From NCBI GenBank assembly GCA_007131745.1, contig SLPX01000227.1:1-26686 (forward strand): a DNA stretch of 26,686 nt, in the 5' to 3' direction. This document shows, piece by piece, positions 1 through 9,400 of this stretch. This DNA is from Myxococcales bacterium (GTDB lineage Bacteria > Myxococcota > Polyangia > HGW-17 > SLPX01). The notes below the pieces were generated by a model. It saw only the letters and a list, made by a program, of their open reading frames with translations. It was not told where the DNA came from and ran no database searches. Numbering within the stretch: the stretch's first letter is position 1; each line of letters begins with the position of its first letter. Made by a program: the position numbers and the translations under genes.

Positions 1-2926
1 AGTTCTCTTTGGACGCCGTCCCTTGGACTTGTGAACACCGTTTTAGCGGGGGCTGTTGGTGATTTGTACCCTGTTACAACGGTCTCCCTCGGGAAGAAAC
101 CCGACGCTCCCAGAGCGTCTACGGTCGCGCTGAAGGTTTGCCTATCGCCCCTATCGTGATCGGAAGCCGATTTTTTCATCAATTCCATCCACTCTCTCAT
201 GGTCGTCGTATGGTTAAGCTGAGGAGATGTTTGAGCCAGAATCTTTCCCGTGGTATTGATTCCGAGAGGGCGTTTTATGATGTCTATGTCTTCGAAATGC
301 CCTTCTTCATAAAACGGATCGGGCCCGAGAGCCATTATCCGCATCAACCGTCTCATGATCGGACCGGAGTTGTATAAACTGTACCTGTGCTTGCAGAATC
401 GTCCGATGACATTTTCATCCGCATCCTTCATATCCGTGCATTTGTGGTAAGGCGGGCAGTCATCGTCATGCGTACAATCTATGTCGGTCCAGGTCTTGGT
501 GCAGAGTTTTCTGTCATAATTATCAGGGTGTTTGCATTCCTCACCTTCCGGGCAGTCATCATTTTTTTTGCAGGCTTCCCCCCATTGTTCTTCGATGCAG
601 TCAAACCAGTCGAACCTGGACCTGTAAGAATACGGCAATGGCCCCCTCCGACTCTCGCACGAAACATCCAAACCGCCGCTGTCGGAGAAAAACGGGTCGC
701 CTACAAGATAAGGATTTGTGCAGATACGAATGGAGTATTCTTCTTCCGGTAAATTGTGCTGACTTGCGGCGAAAAGAGCGCCGAACATTGTGGCGGTTCC
801 TTCTTTGAGACAACCTCTCCCCCATCTTCCGTGAACCGCGCCCTGGATCAGGTGGCCGTACTCATGGCCGATAACATACTCTCTGCTCGATATTATTCCC
901 CGCTGTCCCAGGCGATCAACATGGTCATATGGTAAACTTAAGTCTTCGAATGTGGCCCAATCACTGCGCCAATTGGCGACAATTTTTATATTATCAGCCG
1001 TCGGGTAATTCACTTCTCCCCCCGGGCAACCGTCGTATTCAATACAGCGGCCCGTGATTTCGTCACAATCACAAACGGCAAAAAGCCTCATGATATATGG
1101 CGAATCCTTGCCGTCGAAACCTTGTTGAAGACCGATATCCTTGTGATGCTGCCGTATCTCGGGAAATTCCAGGGTAAGGTTGAAAAAAGCATCTTGATCT
1201 TCGAGATATTCATTAAACCACTGCACGCCCCAGTCAGCGGTGTCGGAATAGACGACTATCTCGCTTTCAGGAGTCCATGTGTCTTTGAAATAACAATAAC
1301 CGAGCAGGTCCGTTGCTTCCGATGGCAGGAAGCATTGCCAAATAGTGCCGTCATCACGAGTACAGTCACTATCACTTGTGCAATGTCGGACGCACCTGTT
1401 CGGAGTGAAATGATCGGAACAGATCTCTTCATTATATTTGTCACCGAGTTTTAGACGGCAATCCGTTCTACTCAAACAATCCGGATGCACCGAGTCCTCG
1501 GTGACACCGGGAAACAATACCGTAGTTTTGAGCACATCGTCGTAAGTTGCATCGGCCGTCAGATCTTCATAGGTCAATATGCTGCTTGTGGCTGCGTCAA
1601 GTACCCCAAGAACATAACGATCCAGGGGATGAGGCGCATGAGCCGTCATTTCAACCGCGGGTATTGCAATATACGCGTCTTCCGAAAGCCCGGTGAAAAA
1701 GACTTCCTTCAGGGAGATTGCTTCAAGCTCGGGAATGGACCGTGCTTCCCTGAGAGCGTCGATTCCCGCTACAGGGTCAAACGCGTCGAATGCAGCCTGG
1801 ATCTCATGCGGTTCGGGCCCGGATATGGGCAGAGCGGCGGCCGAATGGATCTGCGTCACTTCCATGGACTTGTTCACCATCAAGGTGACATGCCGGCCCG
1901 TTACTTCCCGACCGTGAAATAGTTGTTTGAACACGGCTAAATCATGCTCGGCCGAAATCGGATGCACCTTTGAAAACTCGAGATCGCCTGCAGGATCGGA
2001 AATGCCCAGAATCGGACCGAAATATGAAAGAAAGCACAGGCCGTTCAGCTCGCCATCACCGAGATCGCACCCTACAGCGGGCATGGGAACGCGAAAGTCT
2101 TCGCCGTATACCATGTTAATCGTTCCCACGCGCGACCTGACTATCTTGATGGGAATGTTGGGAGCGCCCAGAGGATCCTTGATGCTGTGTTCGAGCAGCG
2201 CGGCCGCATCTTCATCCACGTAATAGTCGTCCCTTTGGATCGTTATGAACAGCCATGGAGATTCGACTTCATCGAAAATCTTTTCCTTGCCCGCGCCTCC
2301 ACCCCTTGTCTTCGTCCTTATCAACCTTATCTCCACCTTGTGTGGATAAACGCCTGCGGGAACTTCGTTGGTGTCTGCATCATGCCCGTCCCAAAAGAGG
2401 GCCGCGTAGTGTGCGCCGGTATATGGCAACTCGACATCTTCCACGATCTCGCTGATGACTCGATGAGTCCTGTGACATTCTATCCGCCAAGTTACCTCCG
2501 CCCTGAACTCGAATTGACCCGACGGCAACCCGGGGAGTTCCACGGCAATGATGTCCATCTCCAGCATGGCTTCTTCTTCGTCGGGATTGAACGGGTCCGG
2601 TTCGTGCCGTATGTTTTCTACGATCAGCCTTCCCTTGTCTCCAACCAGCGGATTGTACCCGCACAACCCGGCCGTGGGTTGGTCCTTGTACAACGGGGGC
2701 GGGTATTCCGCTCCTCCGGATAGGGCCTGCTCTTCACAGAACTGCTCCAATGTGATCTCGGAATCAATCTCCGGTGGTTGCGAGCCGGCGTGTACTGTCA
2801 GGGAAAACATGATGATCAGAGGGGCGAGCAAGCGGGATCTGAAAAAACCGCTAATCCATTTTACGCCCCCCCCCCGGATTTCAAGAAGAAAACTTCGCCT
2901 TCGTGGTAAATCCTTTGGCCGTACAT
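1..2926 (-). CDS. Secreted HEXXH zinc metallopeptidase, 3' end outside window, start out of frame at a G10 tract
   Basis: Reading the minus strand from 2864 down to 1 gives about 954 codons without a stop, so this is a real gene although no in-frame ATG of normal position opens it. The open frame begins with a membrane-like signal segment (WISGFFRSRLLAPLIIMFS) ending in V-H-A before GSQPPE, typical of signal peptidase I cleavage. HEYGH is encoded by 852-866, followed 16 residues later by E-G-T-A, which fits a gluzincin-like zinc site (H, H, E). Flanking segments are Cys-rich (DSDCTRDDG, CPEGEECKHP, DCPPYHKC), as in extracellular proteins. The ATG at 2926-2924 has a GGAGG six bases upstream but reads into TAA at 2863-2861. 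One more G in the tract (or two fewer) would join it in frame to the signal peptide. Substrate unknown. Family assignment beyond HEXXH protease is not possible by eye; confidence in coding is high. Confidence 0.85.
2866..2875. repeat. C10/G10 homopolymer inside the start region of the metallopeptidase gene
   Basis: Ten consecutive C on the plus strand (G10 in the gene's sense). It sits between the ATG with a good ribosome binding site (2926) and the signal peptide frame (2864 onward), and its length decides whether the two are in frame. Eleven or eight G would be in frame; ten is not. Confidence 0.9.
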
Positions 2927-2984
2927 TGTTGCCCTCCTTCTTTTTTTCGCCCCATTTCGGGGATTGAACAAAGCGCCCACTCAA

Positions 2985-3014
2985 AATCTATCACGACGAC
3001 ATTCTTTAGTGCAA
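2985..3014 (-). promoter_or_regulatory. Possible sigma70 promoter for the metallopeptidase gene
   Basis: On the minus strand, TTGCAC (3014-3009) and TAGATT (2990-2985) are separated by 18 bases. Transcription would start near 2978, giving a leader of about 50 bases that contains a small CCCC/GGGG hairpin and then the GGAGG at 2937-2933. Motif match only; the same TAGATT hexamer with an 18-base spacer appears upstream of the gene at 20821. Confidence 0.4.
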
Positions 3015-3189
3015 CCGAAAAGTTTAAAATTTAATACGAAATATTAATGAAATGGAATGACGTGAATGGCGCTTGTGGGATTGTAGAGGCGAATGTTTTT
3101 CGGAGAGTTAAGAAATAGCAGCCTTGACGGAGCGCGATGCATTGTGAGAAGTAGCAAGGAGCCGGTTGTGGAGTGTGGAGGCCGGAGGG

Positions 3190-3268
3190 TGAAGCGAGTG
3201 AAGCGAGCGAGTGAGGCGGTTGAAGCAGTTGAACCGGTAACAGGAGAAGCTGAGGCGGTTGAGAAAGC
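3190..3268. repeat. 9-bp imperfect direct repeats upstream of hutH
   Basis: Units TGAAGCGAG (3190-3198 and 3199-3207), TGAGGCGGT (3212-3220), TGAAGCAGT (3221-3229), TGAACCGGT (3230-3238) and again TGAGGCGGT (3251-3259) follow each other just before the hutH start. The stretch is open in the hutH frame, so it can be mistaken for an N-terminal extension. Function unknown. Confidence 0.6.
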
Positions 3269-3287
3269 GCAGACAGGTGAGAGAGAT

Positions 3288-4841
3288 ATGTTGATCATAG
3301 GAAACGGATTCATTGGGTTTGACGACATAAAGAGAGTAGTTTTTCATCGGGAGCCGGTGGCTTTGAGTCCCGAAGCGAGAGAGAAAGTGGGGTTGGCCGC
3401 GGAGTTCATCCGTCGAAAGGCGGAGTCGGGTGAAGCGGTCTACGGGGTGACCACGGGTTTCGGCGCGAACAGGGACCAGGTGATTCCGGCTTCGCAGGCA
3501 CGGGCGCTCCAGGAAAAGCTTCTCATGAGCCATGCCTGTGGGGTGGGTCCTCCCCTTTCGCCGACAGTGGTGAGGGCCATGATGTTGCTCAGGATCAATG
3601 CCTTGGCGCATGGAAACTCGGGCATTCGTCCGGAAACGCTCGATTTGCTGATCGAGATGCTAAACAGGGGGATTTACCCGGTCGTGCCGGAACTCGGCAG
3701 TGTAGGAGCTTCGGGGGATTTGTGCCCGCTTGCGCATATGTGTTTGCCTGTGATCGGCCTCGGCGAGGTGGAGATCGACGGAGAGCGGATGGGTGGAGGT
3801 CAGGCTTTGAGACGGGCCGGGCTTGAGCCTGTTCAGCTGACATACAAGGAAGGGCTCGCCTTGCTTAACGGCACCCAGGCGATGACCGCCCTGGGAGTCG
3901 TGGCTGCTCATCGTTTCAATGATTTGCTTGACGCGGCCGATGTAGTTGGTGCGATGAGTTTTGACGCGGTGGCGGGGCGATTGGAAGCCCTGGATCACAG
4001 GATACATGAACTGAGGCGGCGGCCCGGACAGATTGTTGCGGCCGCGAATTTGCGGAAGTTGCTTGAGGGAAGCGGGCTTGCGGGTGCGGTGCCGGGAGTT
4101 GTCGAGGGGAAGGTGGAGTATATCCAGGATTCTTATTGTCTCAGGTGCATGCCTCAGGTTCACGGCGCGTGCCGGGATGTGCTGGAACACGTCAGCGGAG
4201 TTTTGGTCACCGAGTCCAACGCTGTTACTGACAACCCGCTTGTTTTTCCACCTGAAACATCTACGGATGAAGGAGCCGTGCTTTCGGGAGGAAATTTTCA
4301 TGGGGAGCCGGTAGCCATGGCGATGGATTATCTCAAGGTGGCCATAGCCGAACTGGGCAATATATCCGAGCGGAGGATCGCCAAGTTGACCGACAAGTAT
4401 TTCTCCGAAGGGTTGCCTGCGTTTTTGGTTCAAAACCCCGGGTTGAACTCAGGAATGATGATTCCGCAATACGTTGCCGCGGCTCTTGTTTCGGAGAACA
4501 AATCCGAGGCTTTTCCCGCGTCCGTGGATTCCATTCCCACGAGCGCGAACATGGAAGATCATGTTTCCATGGGCATGCACGCGGGGTTGCACGCTTTCAG
4601 AATAATCGAGAACGTGGAACGAGTGGTGGCGATAGAGTATCTCGTAGCCGGGCAAGCCCTGGATATGCGTCGGGGCCACCTCAAGGGCAAGGGAACCGGT
4701 GAGGCGTTGGCCTTGCTTAGGGAGAAGGTGGGTTTCATGGAAGAGGATCGTGTGCTCTATCCGGATATTGCAGAGGCCGTGAAATTGATTCAAAGCAGAA
4801 AAGTGGGGCGGATAATCGAGCAGATGGAATCCGGTTCCTGA
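3288..4841 (+). CDS. hutH: Histidine ammonia-lyase
   Basis: Cytoplasmic enzyme that deaminates L-histidine to urocanate, the first step of histidine use. The Ala-Ser-Gly triad that forms the MIO cofactor is at residues 141-143 (GSVGASGD) and the catalytic Tyr is Y52 in YGVTTGFG. The family blocks LSGGNFHGEPV, NPGLNSG and SVDSIPTSAN are present. Met-Ser-His at residues 80-82 and Glu in M-E-D-H-V-S-M (residues 422-428) point to histidine rather than tyrosine or phenylalanine as substrate; the usual Gln before that Glu is Met here, and MIO aminomutases share the fold. I chose the ATG at 3288 because it gives 517 residues, the family size, and follows AGGTGAGAG. An in-frame ATG at 3093 would add 65 low-complexity residues. 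No hutU, hutI or hutG is adjacent. It converges with glgC 34 bases away. Confidence 0.93.
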   Translation: MLIIGNGFIGFDDIKRVVFHREPVALSPEAREKVGLAAEFIRRKAESGEAVYGVTTGFGANRDQVIPASQARALQEKLLMSHACGVGPPLSPTVVRAMMLLRINALAHGNSGIRPETLDLLIEMLNRGIYPVVPELGSVGASGDLCPLAHMCLPVIGLGEVEIDGERMGGGQALRRAGLEPVQLTYKEGLALLNGTQAMTALGVVAAHRFNDLLDAADVVGAMSFDAVAGRLEALDHRIHELRRRPGQIVAAANLRKLLEGSGLAGAVPGVVEGKVEYIQDSYCLRCMPQVHGACRDVLEHVSGVLVTESNAVTDNPLVFPPETSTDEGAVLSGGNFHGEPVAMAMDYLKVAIAELGNISERRIAKLTDKYFSEGLPAFLVQNPGLNSGMMIPQYVAAALVSENKSEAFPASVDSIPTSANMEDHVSMGMHAGLHAFRIIENVERVVAIEYLVAGQALDMRRGHLKGKGTGEALALLREKVGFMEEDRVLYPDIAEAVKLIQSRKVGRIIEQMESGS

Positions 4842-4875
4842 AGACTCTTGATGGAACTTGCGACCATGGGCGTGA

Positions 4876-6153
4876 TCAATCTTTCAGCGCGTTCAGCATG
4901 GCTGTGGTCACCAGGATCACTCCCTTGTCGGTCCGGAAGAAACGCCTGGAATCTTCTGCCGGATCTTCCCCGATGATGGTGTTTTCAGGGATTTGGCAGC
5001 CGCGATCCACTATTGCGTTTTTGATTCTGCAGTGACGTCCCACCTCGACTTCGGGGAGAAAGACGGAGTCTTCCAGTGTACAGTAGGAGTTGACCCGTAC
5101 GTCGGTAAACAGGACGCAACGACGCACCACCGCGCCCGACAGAATGCACCCGGCCGATACAACGGAGTCGACGGCCATTCCTCGGCGATCTTCATCGTCG
5201 AACACGAATTTGGCCGCGGGTCTTTGGAGCGAATAGGTGCGGACCGGCCAGTTCGGGTCGTAGAGGTCAAGGGCCGGAGTCACCGATGCCAGGTCGAGAT
5301 TGGCTTCCCAGTATGCATCGATCGTGCCCACGTCACGCCAGTAGTGCTCTTTTGAATCTTTGTTTTCCACGCAGGAGAAACGGAAGGGATGGGCAAGTAC
5401 CTTTGCTTCTTTTATCATTCCGGGAATGATGTCCTTGCCGAAGTCGTGACTTGATGTAGTGGACGTAGCGTCACTTTCCAGCCTGTTCCACAAAAACTCA
5501 AAACCGAAAATATAAATGCCCATGCTTACGTAGGAGCGTTCCGGTTCTCCGGGAATCGAGGGCGGATTCGCGGGTTTTTCCAAAAAACCGGCGATCCAGC
5601 CGTCTTCATCTACATTCACCACGCCGAACGCGGACGCTTCTTTTCTGGGCGCCGCGATGCACGCTACCGAGACGTCGGCGCCGACCCTGATATGATGAGC
5701 CAGCATTTTGCTGTAGTCTTGTTTGTAAACATGATCTCCGCCCAGGATGAGTACGTACTCGGGATTGTGATCTTCGATGATCTTAAGGTTTTGGTAAACC
5801 GCGTCCGCGGTTCCTTCGTACCAAGTTTCAGCTTCGGTTTGCTGCTGTGCAGGCCAGACCTCGACGAATTCGTTCAGCTCTGCGTTCATGAATCCCCACC
5901 CGCGTTGGATGTGCTGGATGAGGCTGTGGGCACGGTACTGAGTCGGAACTCCCACGCGGCGGATTCCGGAGTTGATGCAATTAGACAGCGCAAAATCAAT
6001 AATTCTGTACTGGCCGCCGAAAGGTATGGCCGGTTTCGCTTCCCTTCCCGTCAAGTGCATCAACCTGGTCCCTCTGCCTCCGGCCAGCACCAGGGCGAAG
6101 GTGTTTCGCAGTGCGCGCATCAAATCAAACTGAAAGGCTTTTTCAAGGCTCAT
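4876..6153 (-). CDS. glgC: Glucose-1-phosphate adenylyltransferase (ADP-glucose pyrophosphorylase)
   Basis: Makes ADP-glucose from ATP and glucose 1-phosphate, the committed step of bacterial glycogen synthesis. The 425-residue protein matches the family size. The nucleotide-binding loop LAGGRGTRL is at residues 23-31, followed by AKPAIPFGGQYRIIDFALSN, then WYEGTADAVYQN, LGGDHVYKQDY and FLEKP (glucose 1-phosphate site). The C-terminal third has the hexapeptide left-handed beta-helix pattern (VVSAGCILSGAVV, RRCVLFTDVRV, LEDSVFLPEVEVG). Where Escherichia coli GlgC has Lys-Arg before AKP (part of the fructose 1,6-bisphosphate site), this protein has Arg-Glu, so allosteric control may differ. GGAGG lies 7 bases upstream of the ATG. 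No other glg gene is in the window, and the gene is divergent from the large secreted protein at 6464. Confidence 0.96.
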   Translation of the reverse strand: MSLEKAFQFDLMRALRNTFALVLAGGRGTRLMHLTGREAKPAIPFGGQYRIIDFALSNCINSGIRRVGVPTQYRAHSLIQHIQRGWGFMNAELNEFVEVWPAQQQTEAETWYEGTADAVYQNLKIIEDHNPEYVLILGGDHVYKQDYSKMLAHHIRVGADVSVACIAAPRKEASAFGVVNVDEDGWIAGFLEKPANPPSIPGEPERSYVSMGIYIFGFEFLWNRLESDATSTTSSHDFGKDIIPGMIKEAKVLAHPFRFSCVENKDSKEHYWRDVGTIDAYWEANLDLASVTPALDLYDPNWPVRTYSLQRPAAKFVFDDEDRRGMAVDSVVSAGCILSGAVVRRCVLFTDVRVNSYCTLEDSVFLPEVEVGRHCRIKNAIVDRGCQIPENTIIGEDPAEDSRRFFRTDKGVILVTTAMLNALKD

Positions 6154-6463
6154 TGAATGCCTCCAATGCTTGTGTTCTTTGTTTTCAATGTGATCCCTGT
6201 TTCAGGGTTCGTTTCTTTTGTTCTCGTCAATGAGCACGAACATGCCACAAGTAGAATTCGTGTCCAATGATTTTTCATGATTTTTTGATGGTTTTTGATC
6301 CTTTTTGTTGGGCGTAAATCCCTGGAAAACAACGCGATGCGTCAACTTTCTTGGAGGCATTCATCTTGACCGGAAATCAATATGAAGGATAAAATAAACT
6401 CTGCAGTATTAGTTGCTTGAAAATACGTTTTTAGGTGTTTTGGAGACATTATAGGAGACTGAA
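6154..6463. other. Divergent intergenic region between glgC and the 6464 gene
   Basis: About 310 bases without a gene. It is rich in A and T runs and holds a short hairpin (CCCTG at 6195-6199, CAGGG at 6203-6207) that would lie in the glgC leader. I see a candidate rightward promoter near its right end (separate entry) but no convincing leftward promoter for glgC. Confidence 0.6.
6366..6395 (+). promoter_or_regulatory. Possible sigma70 promoter for the large secreted fusion gene
   Basis: TTGACC (6366-6371) and TAAAAT (6390-6395) are separated by 18 bases. Predicted start near 6402, giving a leader of about 60 bases to the ATG at 6464. Motif match only. Confidence 0.45.
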
Positions 6464-9400
6464 ATGCGGGATCAAAGGCACAAGGCGCGACATGCATGGA
6501 GGGGTATAGGTATTACGGTTTTTTCTTTTTTTATTGTTTGGGCATCCAGTGGCTGCGCCGGGGGGTGTGAAGGGCTGGAACCTTTGCCCGCGGAATTGCC
6601 GCCCAAGCAGACCATCGAAGGAGGTTTGCAGGTTCGAATCACCGAGGGTGGGCTGGAAGCGCTCACCACGGAGATTCCGGGCCTTGTTCACCAAGCGCTT
6701 CAGAATTTCGCGGTTCCGCCCACTACCATTTTTGATAACATGCTCGGCAGTCTCACACTTTGTCCCAGCGGTTGCCTCGTAAACATTACAATGCCCCCGA
6801 ACAGCGTTTCGGTTTCGGTTACGGATCACGATACCTTGACGTTAGGGGTGTCCCTGATTGCGTCCACCAATCTCGTGTTGATGCTGGACCCTTTGATCGG
6901 CTCGACGATGTCTTGCACTTTCGCGCTTTCAACGGATCCGGAGCAGCCGCTTCATGTGGACGCGGATATCGGCTTTTACATCAGGAATTCCGATGGGGAG
7001 CTGAGAATCGAAGTCAAGGGCATACGAAACGTGAGTGTGGCCGGGATGCAGTTCGGTGTGCAGGACTGCGGCATTTTGACCGATGTGTTGGATTTTTTCG
7101 CGGGGGTTTTGACCGGCCTCATGAATTGGCTTGATATGCTCATATCAAACCCGATTACAGAGTGGTTGACGAACCAATTGATTCTGCCCTGGTTGCAACC
7201 TTACATTGACAGTCTTATCCCGAGCATGGGGATAAGCGGCATGATTGATGTGGGGGCGATGCTTTCTGAGTTTTCGCCGGGCACCACCGGCAAGCTGGAA
7301 ACTCGCATGGTCGCCGGGGGGTATGTGAACCTGTTCAACAAGGGGATGTCCCTTGGCGTGATAACAGGTCTCAACAGCGACGCGGATCCTGAAACAAGGT
7401 CAGCCGTTCCGAATCAGTTCGGTGTGCTGGCGCACAGTGAAAACGCGAAGTGCGTTCCGCCGTTTCAAACTTTTGACCTTTCGCCGTATGTAGTGGTGGG
7501 TGAGATGCACGAGGTGGCCGGCAGAAATACATATGGGTTGGGAGCGGAACTCGCGCTCAACGGGACGAGTGATACAAGCCAACTGGTGTATTCAACCGGC
7601 CACTTGGCCGGACACGTTGCAGATGTGGCCATAGGTGTGAGCGAGCATTTTCTCAACCTGGCCGGGTTCCATGCCGTTAATTCAGGGGCGTTGTGCGTGA
7701 CTGTGGGTACTGCGCAGATGGAAATGTTGACTGTGGGCATGTTCGGCCTGCTCGTGGAATCGCTTGTAGGGTTGACCAACAACAATCGGAGGGATGCTCC
7801 CATAAGGATGATGGTTCGGCCGCAGTGGCCCGCCCAGTTCGCTATCGGGGCGGGCACCGATGATGACCCACTGTTGGAACTCTACCTGAGGGATTTCCGT
7901 GTGGATCTCTATCCGTTTGTTGAAGAGCGTTACACGCTTGCGCTCACTCTTGCTCTCGATATGCGTGTTGGGATGAACATGGAGTCTTACGTAAACGACG
8001 AGGGAAGGTTGGTTGCAGCTCCCACCTTGCTGGGGGTGGATGAAGAGAATGTCACGGTGCGGATCCACAATAGCAAGTTGGTGGCCGAGGACCCGGCCGA
8101 GCTCGAGGCTACTTTGCCGCAGATTCTCGGAATCATAATGCCTTTGCTGACTTCGGTGCTTGGGGAAGGCTTTGTCATGCCTGAACTGGAGAATGGTTTG
8201 TCGTTGAGTTCACTCGAGTTCAAACCGAATGCAGCCAACACGATGATGCTGGTTTTGGCTTCGATAAAACCCTCCGTGCAGCCCTTGCCTCCCTTGCCGG
8301 TGAGAACCCGAGCCGAGATCGTTGGTGTGAACACGCCGCCGCCGGATACGATCCGCGGTGGAATCATGTCCGGGAATCCGGATCATTTGCCCTCGGTGAC
8401 CGTGGATGTAGGTGTAATGAACCCGGAACCGGGCGCGCAATACGAGTGGCAATACAGGTTCGGCCGGATGGGTTTGTGGAGTCCCTTTACTTCGGAGAGC
8501 CGCCTGGTGTTGAGAGACAGGGCTTTGTCTTTCCAGGGACGTCACACTTTGTACCTAAGGGCAAGACGGAAAGGGGTTCCCTTGAGCCAGGACAGGAACC
8601 CTGTGAGGTTGGACTTGCTCATCGATTCCATGGCTCCCTCGGTGGATGTCGAGTTCGACACCATGAAGGTTCGGTTTGTAGGATTCGACCTCGTGACCGC
8701 GCGCGAAGATCTTGTCTACAGCTTCTGCCGGGGTCCCGGAGATTGGAGCCCCTATGCTTCCACGGATTTCCTTTGGATTCGAGACGCCATGTTTTATGCG
8801 GGCAGGTGCGGAGGAAAGTTGGGCGTAAGGGTCATGGATGAGGCCGGTAATGAAGGTGAGCACTGGTTTGAAACCTCCTTGTGGATGAACTCGGATCCCG
8901 TGGAAGCAACTCCTGCAAAAACGAAAAGAGGTTGTTCAGCGGCAGGAACATCGGGTGGGTTTTTCTCCCTGTTTTTGATCTTTTTTGCGCTGCTCCTGTC
9001 CGCAGGTCGAAAGTGGAAGAAATCAATGGGTCACGGAAAGTCGCTTGTCTGCCTTTTAGCCGCAGGAGCGGTTCTGTTTTCCGCGTGCTCCAAGAAATCG
9101 CCGGGAGGTGAAAACGGCTTCACCTTCTGTGAAGACGACGAAGAATGCCTCCACATGTCATGCCCGGACGGGCAGGTTCCCACGTGCAGGTTCGGTAGAT
9201 GCGAATGCGTGGATGATGTCCTGTTCGGCCGATTGGGTATGTATTCTTCTCTGGCGGTTGCAGCCGGCCCCCAGGCGTACGTGGCCGCGTACAACCGAAC
9301 TTACGGGGATCTCATGGTGGCGCGGTTCCATCCTCCGGGTGTTGTTCCCAACCAGCCGTACATCCCGGGTGAGAATCACGGATGGGAGTTCGTTGATGGT

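Noticed and set aside
387..752. Plus-strand frames in the first 2.9 kb
   Set aside because: They are shadows of the long minus-strand metallopeptidase frame, which carries the zinc site and Cys-rich motifs.
4842..4875. Terminator between convergent hutH and glgC
   Set aside because: The 34 bases contain no stem followed by a T run on either strand.
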